A stretch of DNA of 64,000 nt from JASJBU01 sp963797085 (GTDB taxonomy: Bacteria; Pseudomonadota; Gammaproteobacteria; Chromatiales; Chromatiaceae), in contig CAWCOA010000029.1 of the NCBI GenBank assembly GCA_963797085.1, positions 1 to 64,000 of the forward strand, in the 5' to 3' direction. Below the pieces are notes generated by a model. That model was given only the letters and a program-made list of their open reading frames with translations, was not told the origin of the DNA and searched no databases. Of the stretch, positions 35,599-44,648 are shown in pieces (the first letter of the stretch is position 1; each line of letters opens with the position of its first letter). The position numbers and the translations under genes were made by a program.

Positions 35599-36119
35599 TC
35601 AGGGCACTAAGATCAGTTTCCCCTGGGCATGACCCGTTTCAACCACCCGATGCGCATCTGCAGCCTGCTCCAGCGGCAGGGTTCGGGCCACCTCGATTCT
35701 CAACTTGCCAGCATTCACCAGCTCAGCACAATGACTGAGAATCGCACCGTGATGCGCACGTGCCTGCGGCAGATCCCGCAACATAGGCGTCAGCATCAAG
35801 GTAAAACTGATCCTCAGGTTGCGGTTACGGGCCTCTTTCCCCCTAATATCCTCACACGGATCGAGCAGTGTCACCAAGTCACAAGTACGGAAATTCCCAA
35901 CCCCACTGCCGGTCTCGATCATCACCCCAACACCATCGCAACCCATCACTGCAGACAGGCCATCAGGCAGCAGCACACCGCGTGAGTGCTTTGGTATCAC
36001 CCCGGCCGCTCTCAGTTCCACCTTGAGCTGGCTGGCTGAGCATATATATCCGGTTCAGCGATTTATTGAACAGCCAAGACTTCCGGACCACCAGTTTCAG
36101 ACATCAAAACCGCTCTCAT
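35599..36119 (-). pseudogene. decayed quinone oxidoreductase/MDR-family gene
   Basis: The start at 36119 gives MRAVLMSETGGPEVLAVQ, typical of zeta-crystallin-like reductases, then a TAA stop. After a frameshift homology resumes as LKVELRAAGVIP and CDGVGVMIETGSGVGNFR, and then jumps directly to the C-terminal part (NAGKLRIEVARTLPLEQAADAHR). About 150 residues including the NADPH-binding Rossmann core are missing. So it has one stop, one frameshift and one internal deletion. Its ATG overlaps the stop of the upstream small gene. Confidence 0.8.
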
Positions 36120-36319
36120 TTTTTCTCACCTCCCAGGGGCGCCAGCAATGCATAGATGATCCAGGCAAACCATGATACAAACACCACCGCCAACAGCCAG
36201 AAGAGTTTCTCTGCACCATTGGTTTTCTTGGAGCGCAGGATCAGTAAAATGGGCAGAAACCAGATAAACAAGGTAAGCAGCAAGGCTCCAATACCCAAAC
36301 CGAGAAGTGTTTCAATCAT
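36116..36319 (-). CDS. small two-helix membrane protein, superinfection-immunity-like
   Basis: This 67-residue protein has two hydrophobic helices (about 6-28 and 38-60) around a basic RSKKTNGAEKL linker, ending in PLGGEKK. The layout matches the superinfection-immunity (ImmA/T4 Imm-like) family of small membrane proteins. Its stop overlaps the ATG of the decayed MDR gene. It is divergent from the DNA-glycosylase gene. Confidence 0.65.
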   Translation of the reverse strand: MIETLLGLGIGALLLTLFIWFLPILLILRSKKTNGAEKLFWLLAVVFVSWFAWIIYALLAPLGGEKK

Positions 36320-36361
36320 GCTATACCCCCAAGCGATTCAGTTCGCTAGTTTGTCCTTCTG

Positions 36362-36988
36362 ATGAATAGCTTTCAAGCCATACAGCAACACCAGCAGCAA
36401 TTACATCAGTGCCGTGCCTGCGCAGAAATGATCGGTCCGGTGGTGACCGGTCAAGCCGTGAACTCAAGGGTGATGCTCATTGGCCAGGCCCCGGGTGACA
36501 AAGAGGGCCCGGCTGGCAGGCCCTTCGCCTGGACAGCGGGCAAGACCCTGTTCAAATGGTTTCAGGACATCGGTTTGAGTGAGGAGGCATTCCGCTCTCA
36601 AGTCTACATGGCAGCAGTGTGTCGCTGTTTCCCCGGCAAGAATCCGAAAGGTGGCGATAGGGTTCCTGATCGGGAGGAAATCGCCAACTGCCGTCAATGG
36701 ATGGAGCGAGAGTTCTCCCTGTTGCAGCCAGAACTGCTGATCCCAGTGGGTAAACTGGCCATCAATCAGTTTCTACAAGCGGACAAGCTGGTAGATATCA
36801 TCGGCATGAAACACAGCATTTCTATCAATGACCATGAAACTGACCTGATCCCCCTGCCCCATCCATCCGGCGCATCAACCTGGCATCGCACCGAACCTGG
36901 GAAAACCCTGTTGCAGGATGCTCTGCGATTGATCGAAGGTCATTCCACCTGGAGAGAGTTACTGCATTTCAATGAACTATCTGATTGA
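36362..36988 (+). CDS. uracil-DNA-glycosylase superfamily protein
   Basis: This 208-residue protein has CRACAEMIGPVVTGQAVNS, the motif-A region MLIGQAPGDKEGPAGRPFAWTAGKTLF, a Cys in VYMAAVCRCFPGKNPKGGDR and a motif-B-like PHPSGASTWHR. This fits the family 4/5-like uracil-DNA glycosylase fold, which excises uracil from DNA. Two of the four Cys of a possible Fe-S cluster are at the N-terminus. Its end overlaps the next gene by 17 nt. Confidence 0.8.
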   Translation: MNSFQAIQQHQQQLHQCRACAEMIGPVVTGQAVNSRVMLIGQAPGDKEGPAGRPFAWTAGKTLFKWFQDIGLSEEAFRSQVYMAAVCRCFPGKNPKGGDRVPDREEIANCRQWMEREFSLLQPELLIPVGKLAINQFLQADKLVDIIGMKHSISINDHETDLIPLPHPSGASTWHRTEPGKTLLQDALRLIEGHSTWRELLHFNELSD

Positions 36989-37589
36989 TGGCCCTGACAG
37001 CGCCAGGGTGAGACTGATACTGGCGCATGGCGCGGGACAGACCATGGACTCACCCTTCATGTCCGAACTCTCCAGACTTCTGGCCTCGGATGAGATTCAG
37101 GTCATCCGTTTCAATTTCCTGTATATGGTCGAACAGCAGCTAACCGGCAAGAAACGCCCTCCTGACCGGGAACCTAAACTTCTCACCCGCTGGCGTGATG
37201 TCGTCAAAGATATTCGCACTCAGCATCAAGGGAAACTATTCATCGGCGGCAAGTCCATGGGGGGCCGCATGGCGAGCCTGCTTGCCGATGAACTGCAGGT
37301 CGACGGATTGGTCTGTCTGGGTTATCCATTTCACCCACCCGGCAGACCGGAGCGCCTGCGCACCGGGCATCTCGCAGAGCTACAAACCCCCACACTGATA
37401 TGCCAGGGCGAAAGAGATACCTTTGGCAAACGTGAAGAGGTGGGGGATTATTTACTGTCGCCGAAGATCAGCTTCCACTGGTTATCAGACGGCGACCATA
37501 GTTTCAAACCGCGCAAGGCCTCAGGCCTTTCCCTGGAACAGAATCTTAGCGCTGCCGCCAGTGCGATCCTTGGCTTTATCAAGGCATAA
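36972..37589 (+). CDS. alpha/beta hydrolase (TEX30/KANL3-like)
   Basis: This 205-residue hydrolase has LILAHGAGQTMDSPFM, the nucleophile elbow GGKSMGGRMAS (GxSxG), LVCLGYPFHPPGRPERLR, the Asp-containing LICQGERDTFG and WLSDGDHSFKP with the catalytic His. It overlaps the glycosylase gene by 17 nt and precedes the cupin by 2 nt, so the three genes form one unit. The substrate is unknown. Confidence 0.83.
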   Translation: MNYLIDGPDSARVRLILAHGAGQTMDSPFMSELSRLLASDEIQVIRFNFLYMVEQQLTGKKRPPDREPKLLTRWRDVVKDIRTQHQGKLFIGGKSMGGRMASLLADELQVDGLVCLGYPFHPPGRPERLRTGHLAELQTPTLICQGERDTFGKREEVGDYLLSPKISFHWLSDGDHSFKPRKASGLSLEQNLSAAASAILGFIKA

Positions 37590-37591
37590 AC

Positions 37592-37879
37592 ATGACACAG
37601 ATACTCAAACTGGAAAAATGGAACCCGCAGATCGACGGTGATTTCAATGAGGCCAACTTCCGAAAAAAGCTGGAAACCCGGAATTACCGGGTCACTCGCT
37701 ACGTCTATCCGCCCGGCACCTGTTTTACCGCACATGCACACAGTGTGGATAAGATCGATGGCGTGTTGAGCGGACGCTTTCGCATGCAGATGTATAACCA
37801 GACGGTGATCCTGGAGGCGGGAGACAGCCTGCGGGTGCCTAAGGGCGCCACCTCCAAAGGCAGGCGCAGCAACACATAA
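37592..37879 (+). CDS. cupin-domain protein with an aberrant C-terminus
   Basis: This 95-residue protein has cupin motif 1 in YPPGTCFTAHAHSVDKIDGVLSGRFRM and motif 2 in LEAGDSLRVPKGA. After RVPKGA the native ending is replaced by TSKGRRSNT, which is the antisense strand of the convergent radical SAM gene. So the 3' end was lost in a deletion that fused the two genes near 37850. A core cupin may still fold, but the last strand is missing. Confidence 0.72.
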   Translation: MTQILKLEKWNPQIDGDFNEANFRKKLETRNYRVTRYVYPPGTCFTAHAHSVDKIDGVLSGRFRMQMYNQTVILEAGDSLRVPKGATSKGRRSNT

Positions 37880-38578
37880 CTAACACTGACCGCTCCGTTA
37901 TCCCTCACGGCCTACATGATCTGCTCCAACTCGGGATCGGTCAGCGCAGGGATCACCGGCGCGAGCAATACACCCACCGGGATGCCTGCATCGCTCAAGC
38001 GCCGGATTGTCTCCAAACGTCGTTGCTGCGCCATCTCTACCAGCAGATCCAGATCGCGCTCCACCAATGCCGACTTGGTCACAATAGTCAGCGGATGGCC
38101 GCCGCAGATTTTTAGCAGTTCCAGAATTCTTCGGGTCAATTGCAATCGTTGCTCAACCGGCTGATAGGCATCGGTGATGCCACCGATGGCGATGGGTGCG
38201 CAATCATAACAGGCGGCCGCCAGTTCCCGCCTCAAGCAGTCCACCACATCCGCTTTGTGGTAGAGCCTGGATTCGAAATCCAGCCCCGGGCTATGCCCCA
38301 GCCAGGCATGGCTTGGACAGACATAATAGTAGATACAGCCGTGCTCGCAGCCCCGGTAAGGGTTGATCGAGCGATCAAATGGCACATCGGGAGAATCATT
38401 GAAGACGATCATCCTGCGGCTCTTGTCCACCTCCAAGCTGGTCTTGAGGGATAACGGTTCTTGTTCCAGAGAACCCCAGGCCGTCATCAAACAGTTGTCG
38501 ACGGAAAGGCTCATATCGGCAATCCGGGTTGCTCGCCGCGCCACGACCTTTCCAGGCATCAGGTTTAGGTCGTTTCAT
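37850..38578 (-). pseudogene. decayed radical SAM gene (PA0069-like family)
   Basis: The start at 38578 gives MKRPKPDAWKGRGAASNPDC. An extra base near 38480 (GGCC for GGC) shifts the frame, after which INPYRGCEHGCIYYYVCPSH follows: the third cluster Cys of CxxxCxxC has become Tyr. Later MAQQ joins directly to RRLETIRRLSDAGIPVGV, so about 35 residues including the RAA region are deleted. A TAG stops the frame at 37912-37914, yet homology continues (AVRDNGAVSVSYVLLRLP) until it meets the cupin gene near 37850. It is clearly non-functional. Confidence 0.85.
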
Positions 38579-38665
38579 GCTGTCTCCGCCAGTTCAAGGT
38601 TTTCTCGCGATAGAGTTTCCCGCAGAATAGGGCCATTTTAAACAAAATAGTGACGAGGAACCTCC

Positions 38666-39127
38666 ATGTCAGAAGTCGGCAAATTCACCATCCACCTGGA
38701 ACAGGAAGAAGACTACGCCTTCCGCGTTAAGTTCGACATCAAAAAAGTGGATGACATCCTGATGGATGAACCACCACCGCTCGGGGAGCGCAACGGCCCC
38801 AACGCCTCCCGCCTGCTGGCCGCAGCGGCTGCCAACTGCCTCAGCGCCAGCCTGATGTTCTGCCTGGCCAAGGAGGACGTACCCGCCAACAGCGTCAAAA
38901 CCGAAGCCACCTGCACCCTGGTGCGTAACGAGAAGAAACGCCTCCGGGTGGGCCGTCTGGATATCCGAATCACCGCCGGCGACGAGCTGCTGCAGTCGAA
39001 AAAGCTCGACCGCTGCATGACCTTGTTCGAGGATTTCTGTGTAGTTACCGCCAGCATCCGGGAAGGCATCCCGGTAGGCGTCGAGGTGGTCAACGCAGCA
39101 GGCGAAGTCCTGCACAAGGGTGAGTGA
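38666..39127 (+). CDS. OsmC-family protein
   Basis: This 153-residue protein has an OsmC/Ohr-like fold: GPNASRLLAAAAANCLSASLMFCLAKE with its resolving-type Cys, and RCMTLFEDFCVVTASIREGIPV with a second Cys. These match the two redox Cys positions of peroxide-reducing OsmC-like enzymes. The following dienelactone-hydrolase-like gene starts 4 nt after its stop, so they are probably co-transcribed. Confidence 0.85.
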   Translation: MSEVGKFTIHLEQEEDYAFRVKFDIKKVDDILMDEPPPLGERNGPNASRLLAAAAANCLSASLMFCLAKEDVPANSVKTEATCTLVRNEKKRLRVGRLDIRITAGDELLQSKKLDRCMTLFEDFCVVTASIREGIPVGVEVVNAAGEVLHKGE

Positions 39128-39131
39128 GACA

Positions 39132-39797
39132 ATGGTAGAGACGATTCAGCTTAAAACCGCAGGAGGACAGCCCTTCGACGTCTATGCCGCCGGACCGGAT
39201 GATGCCAAGGGCGCAGTCATGATCCTCCACGAGTGGTGGGGGGTGATGCCCCACAACCGGGACTGGGCAGACCGCCTGGCTGCGCTGGGTTACCGGGCTA
39301 TTGTGGTGGATCTATATGACGGCCGGCTGACCGAAGATGCCGAGCAGGCCGGCCTCTGGATGCGGGAGATAGATCAGGCGGCAGCCGACGCAAAGCTCAA
39401 CGCCGCACTTGCTTACCTCGAAGCGCCAGGCCGCCGTATTGCGACCTACGGCTGCTCTTTCGGCGGCAAGGAGGCGATGCAGGCTACCCTGCTGGCTCCG
39501 GAAAGGGTTTCCGCCACCATCGTCGCTTACTGCCGGATGGAAACCGATGTGGAAAAGCTCAAGACCCTCCGTGGCCCGGTACTGGCGATCTACGCCCAGC
39601 AGGAGCGCAACTGGCCGCAGAAACAGGAGGACTTCGAAGTGGCGATGGCCTTCGCCGGCAAGGATACCGAGGGCGTGGGCTATGATGCCGCTCACGGTTT
39701 CACCAACCCCAGCAGCCCCCGCTACGATGCCGTAGCCGACAAAGCCGCTTGGGAAACCATCGTTCGGTTTCTCGAACTGGTCCTGGGCAAAGCCTGA
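39132..39797 (+). CDS. dienelactone-hydrolase-family protein
   Basis: This protein of about 221 residues has VMILHEWWGVMPHNRDWADRLAALGYRAIVVDLYDG, the nucleophile elbow GCSFGGKEAM with Cys as expected of DLH, and YDAAHGFTNPSS with the catalytic His. The Asp is likely in the AIYAQQERNWP region but is not obvious. A GTG four codons upstream overlaps the OsmC gene. The natural substrate is unknown. Confidence 0.85.
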   Translation: MVETIQLKTAGGQPFDVYAAGPDDAKGAVMILHEWWGVMPHNRDWADRLAALGYRAIVVDLYDGRLTEDAEQAGLWMREIDQAAADAKLNAALAYLEAPGRRIATYGCSFGGKEAMQATLLAPERVSATIVAYCRMETDVEKLKTLRGPVLAIYAQQERNWPQKQEDFEVAMAFAGKDTEGVGYDAAHGFTNPSSPRYDAVADKAAWETIVRFLELVLGKA

Positions 39798-40139
39798 TCG
39801 AGACATACGGTGAATACTTTATATTATCAACAGGCGCGAATACATTTTCTCATGCGAAATTGTAAGTATCGTTGTATTGCACGCAACGCGGTCAAGTTCG
39901 TAGTCCCAATTCCAATACCCCATCAAGATAATACTTAGGATACATTGCCCAGAGAATAAATAATCGTGCAAACTGAAAAGCAGGCTGATAGGTGGGAGGC
40001 CTGATTCCAAATCATCTTTCAAGCTTTTTAAATCCTAAGCGGGCAAGACATGGTTTGGTTTAAGAATGCCGTCATGAAAATGTCACATTCTTTAGCTAAT
40101 CTAAGGGCTTTTCGGGCATTATCTTAGCTGGAGAATGCG
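39798..40139. other. gene-free spacer
   Basis: AT-rich stretch between the hydrolase and the next small gene. Frames present are short and lack family features. I saw no tRNA-like fold or riboswitch that I could support. Confidence 0.4.
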
Positions 40140-40478
40140 ATGATCAAGGCTAGTCTGGAGAGATTCGACTCTCCTATCGTCATCATAAACCAGGTATATG
40201 CAGGTGAAGACTGGGGCGTGGTGGCCACCTATGTGAGCAGGCAGGACGTTGCGGAAGCCGAGGGTGAAGCTAATTTCACAGAGATTGGCTGGCACCTCAG
40301 CGTGACTCTGCCCAATCTCGATGATGCAGACTTCGAGCAGATTTTCAGTACTCCGGAAGCCGCATTGGAGTTTGGGATAAACCAGATACTCAGCGGCAAT
40401 ATCAGGCCTGTCGCGTCTCCCGCAACAGGACTACCTGACGAAAGCCATCCTTTCGGCCGCTACGACTCTATCGCCTGA
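40140..40478 (+). CDS. small hypothetical protein
   Basis: This 112-residue acidic soluble protein has a good GGAG Shine-Dalgarno 6 nt before the ATG. Features include ASLERFDSPIVIINQVYAGEDW and LPNLDDADFEQIFSTPEAALEFGINQILSGNI. No family is recognised; it has no signal peptide or membrane helix. Confidence 0.55.
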   Translation: MIKASLERFDSPIVIINQVYAGEDWGVVATYVSRQDVAEAEGEANFTEIGWHLSVTLPNLDDADFEQIFSTPEAALEFGINQILSGNIRPVASPATGLPDESHPFGRYDSIA

Positions 40479-40720
40479 TTCGGGAGATCTATTGCCTAAC
40501 TTGTACCGGCCTGATTTATTTCTGGATGATCTATTGATCAATTTGAGTCATTGCGCGCTTACTCCTGTTGCGCACCCATTGACGTATCCAGGCCTCTTGC
40601 CAGATCGCTAAAAACCCAGCGCTTTCATTTCCAGACTTTCTTGAATGAGAGGGTAGCCACGGGCGCCCTTGGTCTCTTCAAGGCCGGCGCAGAAAAACCC
40701 GATGCGCCGGCAATGCATAT

Positions 40721-41497
40721 TCAGCGAGAGGCGATAGGGATTAGCATGATAAACGGTGATGCCGTTTGCGAAACAGAAATGGAGTGGATATCGATGCCGG
40801 GTAGGAAATTGCCAGCGCCGTCATTGAGGTAGATGCGGTTGTAATTACCACTTGCAGTATTTCCAACGGCCAGATCGAGATCCCCGTCGCTATCCACGTC
40901 ATTGAGGACCACTTCCAAAGTTTCATGGGTATCGCTGGTGATGTTCTTTCCAGAACCAAAGTTCCCCAAACCGTCATTCAGATAGAGACGGTTGTTCTGC
41001 GCGTAATTTCCGGTAATGAGATCCAGGTCGCCGTCGCCATCCACGTCGCCAAAGGTAAGGTCGTAGGTGTCATGAACATCGGCGGTAATATCGCTACCGG
41101 CGGCAAAATTTCCGACACCATCATTGATATAGAGTCGATTGATGTTAGCGACATTCCCGGTAACAAGATCGAGATCACCATCGCCATCCACGTCACTCAA
41201 GGCGACGGCTAGAGTGTCACAGGTCTCTGCGGTGATATCGCTGCCGAGGCTGTAGTTGCCATAGCCATCATTTAGATAGAGGCGATTGGCTTGATTCCTG
41301 TTCCCGACGATGAGATCGAGATCGCTGTCGCCATCCACGTCGCCAAAGGTGACATCGTTCGTCACATTGGAGCCGTCAGTGATATCACTGACGGTGAAGG
41401 CATACAGCACCGGAGCGGCAATAAGAAGATCTAGCGTCAGCGCCGCTATAGCAAAGCGTTTAAGGGTGACCAGGCTTGAGTTGGTGGTTGATGCCAT
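40721..41497 (-). CDS. secreted FG-GAP/VCBS repeat protein
   Basis: This 258-residue exported protein has an N-terminal hydrophobic signal (RFAIAALTLDLLIAAPVLYA) and about four tandem 49-residue FG-GAP/VCBS repeats. Each holds a Ca-binding DVDGDGDLDL loop, TGN, RLYLND and GNF. It ends abruptly in a non-repeat tail (HSISVSQTASPFIMLIPIASR), so a longer protein with more repeats and an anchor may have been truncated. Such proteins usually lie outside the cell or in the periplasm. Confidence 0.78.
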   Translation of the reverse strand: MASTTNSSLVTLKRFAIAALTLDLLIAAPVLYAFTVSDITDGSNVTNDVTFGDVDGDSDLDLIVGNRNQANRLYLNDGYGNYSLGSDITAETCDTLAVALSDVDGDGDLDLVTGNVANINRLYINDGVGNFAAGSDITADVHDTYDLTFGDVDGDGDLDLITGNYAQNNRLYLNDGLGNFGSGKNITSDTHETLEVVLNDVDSDGDLDLAVGNTASGNYNRIYLNDGAGNFLPGIDIHSISVSQTASPFIMLIPIASR

Positions 41498-41724
41498 CGG
41501 GTGCTACTCCATGTCGATAACTGCACACATCTTAACGACTCGAGCTTGGCAGACTTTAGTCTTCTTGCAGACCCGGACACCCGCCGCCAGTGTACCTCAT
41601 CACAATTACTGTAACGTTAAGAGTCAGTAAGCAGTTAGCCGCAAGGCATGGCAAGTTCGCAGTTATTGGGCAAAGATAAGCACTCGATTGTTCTGGAGAA
41701 CAAAGAGTCAGGCAACTTTCTGTT

Positions 41725-42672
41725 TCATCCAGCATCGACCATGGCCTGTATTACCGCACACCATCCCTCGGCAATATTCTCTAGATTGTATCCGCCACCG
41801 CCCAGGGCCAGCAGCCTGCCTGCAGAATGCCGGTTGGCCAACATACACAACCGGGCTGAGGCATATCGGTGTACCTTGCTGCTGTAAGCCATATGAGTGA
41901 TTGGATCGCCAGCAATGCTGTCGGCACCACACTGCAGGATGATGAACTCCGGCGCTGCCTTGTCGACAAAGCGCTCCACCTGTTCCCACATCTTGAAGAA
42001 CAGTTCATCGTTAGCTCCGGGGGGCATGGGAATATTGAGCTTGGTTCCTTTGGCCGCACCCTTCCCAGTCTCCTCTATCGTACCCGTACCTGGATAGAGA
42101 AAACGCCCATCCTCATGCAGATCCACAAAAATCAGCGCTGGATCATCTTCGAAGGCATAAAACACACCATCCCCGTGATGGGCGTCAATGTCGACATAAG
42201 CGATGCGTTGGATACCGTGCACCTGACGCAGTGTCTCGATGGCAATACCACAGTCGTTGAAGACACAAAAGCCCGCGGCGGAATCCCGCCTGGCATGATG
42301 CAGTCCAGCAATGGGAACGAAGGCTCTTTGGGCCTTACCTGCAATCAGATCATCGACTGCGGTTAATACGGTCCCAGCCACTCTGGCCGAGGCCTCGAAG
42401 ACCCCGGGGAAAGCTGGGGTATCTCCATAGTCCAGATAACCCTCTCCGTTCTGCGAAAGATCCTCCACCCGCTTGACATAGGCAGAGCTATGGAATCGTT
42501 CGATGTCAGCCCTGGATGCCATTGAGGGTTGTGCAAGGTTACATCTCTGACCCAGGCCAAGTTGCTGAAATCTTTCTACAAATGCATCGTGGCGGGCCGG
42601 CCCGAAGGGGTGATCGGCGCCGAAATTGTAATCTCCCAGCCGTCCACCCGCATAAACCGTGGCCGGCTTCAT
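41725..42672 (-). CDS. histone-deacetylase-family (AcuC-like) enzyme
   Basis: This 315-residue member of the HDAC/acetoin-utilisation family has the active-site motifs GLHHARRDSAAGFCVFND, YVDIDAHHGDGV (Zn ligands Asp and His) and CGADSIAGDP. The substrates are likely acetylated polyamines or lysines; this cannot be resolved here. The ATG at 42672 overlaps the msrA stop (ATGA) and has AGAGGTGG upstream, so it is coupled to msrA. Confidence 0.85.
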   Translation of the reverse strand: MKPATVYAGGRLGDYNFGADHPFGPARHDAFVERFQQLGLGQRCNLAQPSMASRADIERFHSSAYVKRVEDLSQNGEGYLDYGDTPAFPGVFEASARVAGTVLTAVDDLIAGKAQRAFVPIAGLHHARRDSAAGFCVFNDCGIAIETLRQVHGIQRIAYVDIDAHHGDGVFYAFEDDPALIFVDLHEDGRFLYPGTGTIEETGKGAAKGTKLNIPMPPGANDELFFKMWEQVERFVDKAAPEFIILQCGADSIAGDPITHMAYSSKVHRYASARLCMLANRHSAGRLLALGGGGYNLENIAEGWCAVIQAMVDAG

Positions 42673-43310
42673 ACCACCTCTGGATAACCGACCCCGCAAC
42701 CTCCCAGGCCACAATAACCGTTGGGATTCTTAGCCAGATACTGCTGATGGTACTCCTCGGCAAAATAGAATTCCGGGGCAGAAATAATTTCGGTAGTGAT
42801 AGGCGCCGAGCTGACCTGCTGCAGGGTATGTTGATAGACATCCCGCGACTGTTTGGCTTGTTGTTGCTGAGACTCGCTGAAAGTATAGATTCCGGACCGG
42901 TATTGGGTCCCGGCATCATTACCCTGACGCATACCCTGGGTTGGATTATGGCCCTCCCAGAAGGATCTGAGCAGGGCCTGATAACTGACCTGCTGCGGAT
43001 CAAACACCACCCTGACCACCTCATTATGCCCGGTCATGCCGCTGCAGACTTCTTCATAAGTTGGATTCGGTGTATACCCTGCGGCATAGCCCACAGCGGT
43101 TGAATACACCCCCTCCAGTTGCCAGAAACGGCGTTCAGCGCCCCAGAAACACCCCATCCCGAACATAGCCAGTTGCAGATGGTCGGCGAATGGGCCGGCA
43201 AGTGGATTACCATTGACGAAATGGCTAGAGGGCACCGACATGGCGCTGAGTCGGCCCGGCAATGCCTCTTCAGGATCGGGCATTTCTGTCTTGCGGCCAA
43301 GTCCAAACAT
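42669..43310 (-). CDS. msrA: peptide methionine-S-sulfoxide reductase A
   Basis: MsrA (213 residues) reduces Met-S-oxide in proteins. The catalytic Cys is in AMFGMGCFWGAERRFW. YSTAVGYAAGYTPNPTYEEVCSGMTGHNE and WEGHNPTQGMRQGND follow, with resolving Cys residues in the C-terminal CGLGGCGVGY. About 40 residues precede the domain without a signal peptide. The ATG at 43310 has GGAG 7 nt upstream. It is translationally coupled to the deacetylase-family gene. Confidence 0.93.
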   Translation of the reverse strand: MFGLGRKTEMPDPEEALPGRLSAMSVPSSHFVNGNPLAGPFADHLQLAMFGMGCFWGAERRFWQLEGVYSTAVGYAAGYTPNPTYEEVCSGMTGHNEVVRVVFDPQQVSYQALLRSFWEGHNPTQGMRQGNDAGTQYRSGIYTFSESQQQQAKQSRDVYQHTLQQVSSAPITTEIISAPEFYFAEEYHQQYLAKNPNGYCGLGGCGVGYPEVV

Positions 43311-43430
43311 AATATTCTCCAAGTTGATTGCTACTGAAGAATATAGCCCCTAGAGGCGCTTCCTCTTACCCCACAGGATGTGGCCTTTTAACAGGTCAGG
43401 GTTGTTGCTCCCGAGAATTGGATGCGTTGA

Positions 43431-44525
43431 TTACTGGAAGAGTTTGAGAAAATAGATGCCATAACCGGCACCGGCGCCCACCAGCAAGATGAACAGCCAG
43501 AGCAGCCATCGACCCGAATTTGCTCCCTTGTTTGCTACACGGATCGCAGCCTGGTTGGCCAGATGTTCATCAAGGATCTGCTCCACAGTCTCTGTCGCCG
43601 TTGAATTTGCGACCTCTTGTGAAACATGACTCGCCGTCTCCCTGACAACGGCCTCCATTGAGCCCTCTGTCACCACCCGGATATGCTCCAGCATATCGTT
43701 TTTTTCCGGAACCTGAGCGAGAATCTCCTCCTTCAGACTTTGCATCCGTTGTGAGAAATCGTTCGCCAGGTCATGCACTTGCTCATAGATACTCGCCTCG
43801 ATCAGGCCTTCAACCGTACGTTCATTGATCTGCCTTACAAACTCTTCCATGTCCCTGTTGACCTGAGAAACCACATCGGTGCGCAGCGATTCAGTATCCA
43901 CCTCTGGGAGTTTGATCTCGGCCAGACGCTTTTCCAGCAGCGAGTTGACCATCGGTTCGAGCATTTCGCCAACCGTCTCCCTGGCAACTTCTCTGGCAAT
44001 GGCATCGGCTTTCTCCTGGGCAATACCTGCCGCCAATGATTCTGCACTCGATCTGGCCGTCTCAACCACCAGGTTACGGATCTGCTCTTCCGACATGGCG
44101 GCTGACACAGCGGCCGTCGCTGCCGGTATCGGCTCATTGGCGACAGCACCCTGGTCTTTCCTGTCGATCAGTTCAATGATCTCCTTCAAGCTGTCGTCGG
44201 TTGGGGGTTTGGCAAGAATCCCCAAGGCTCCGTGATCCACAGCCGCTTCCACATAGCGTTCCCCTTCATTGGCGGTACACATCACCACTGGGGTGTTGAC
44301 AAAACGCGCATCCTTCTTGATTTCAGAAATGGTCTCCAAACCATCCATTCCGTCCATGAGAAAATCCACAAAAATGGCATCGGGTGTCAGCAACTTCAGT
44401 TGTTCAAGGGCCTGCTCACCAGACTCTGCCATCTCTACTTCGTCAAAGCCGTTCTTTTTCAGCAATCGGCCGAGTACGATACGGGCTGATTTTGAATCAT
44501 CGACAAGGAAAGCTTGTTTTGCCAC
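43431..44525 (-). CDS. receiver-domain protein with helical stalk and C-terminal membrane anchor
   Basis: This 364-residue protein has an N-terminal receiver domain (about 1-125; acidic pair D9-D10, phospho-acceptor D54 in FVDFLMDGMDG, K in LAKPP). About 200 residues of charged alpha-helix follow, with repeats of EEIL/LRTDVV-type segments, and a single C-terminal membrane helix (about 343-360, LLWLFILLVGAGAGYGIYFL). This places a phospho-receiver at the inner membrane. No known output domain is present. It is divergent from metH by about 120 nt. The architecture is uncommon. Confidence 0.82.
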   Translation of the reverse strand: MAKQAFLVDDSKSARIVLGRLLKKNGFDEVEMAESGEQALEQLKLLTPDAIFVDFLMDGMDGLETISEIKKDARFVNTPVVMCTANEGERYVEAAVDHGALGILAKPPTDDSLKEIIELIDRKDQGAVANEPIPAATAAVSAAMSEEQIRNLVVETARSSAESLAAGIAQEKADAIAREVARETVGEMLEPMVNSLLEKRLAEIKLPEVDTESLRTDVVSQVNRDMEEFVRQINERTVEGLIEASIYEQVHDLANDFSQRMQSLKEEILAQVPEKNDMLEHIRVVTEGSMEAVVRETASHVSQEVANSTATETVEQILDEHLANQAAIRVANKGANSGRWLLWLFILLVGAGAGYGIYFLKLFQ

Positions 44526-44648
44526 GTTTCAATCTCCAAATGGGCGATTTTTTCATGTAGAAGTAAAAATACAGAGAATGAGTCATTCGCGAGAATTACT
44601 CCATGTCATATAATCAGCGACCATTTAACGATTTTCCTGAGATATTTC

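Noticed and set aside
39798..40139. Cyclic-di-GMP (GEMM) riboswitch
   Set aside because: Some A- and G-rich segments recall it, but the conserved core and tetraloop-receptor pattern are not present.
40551..40832. Plus-strand gene overlapping the FG-GAP repeat gene
   Set aside because: Half of it is antisense to the well-supported repeat protein and it has no start signal.
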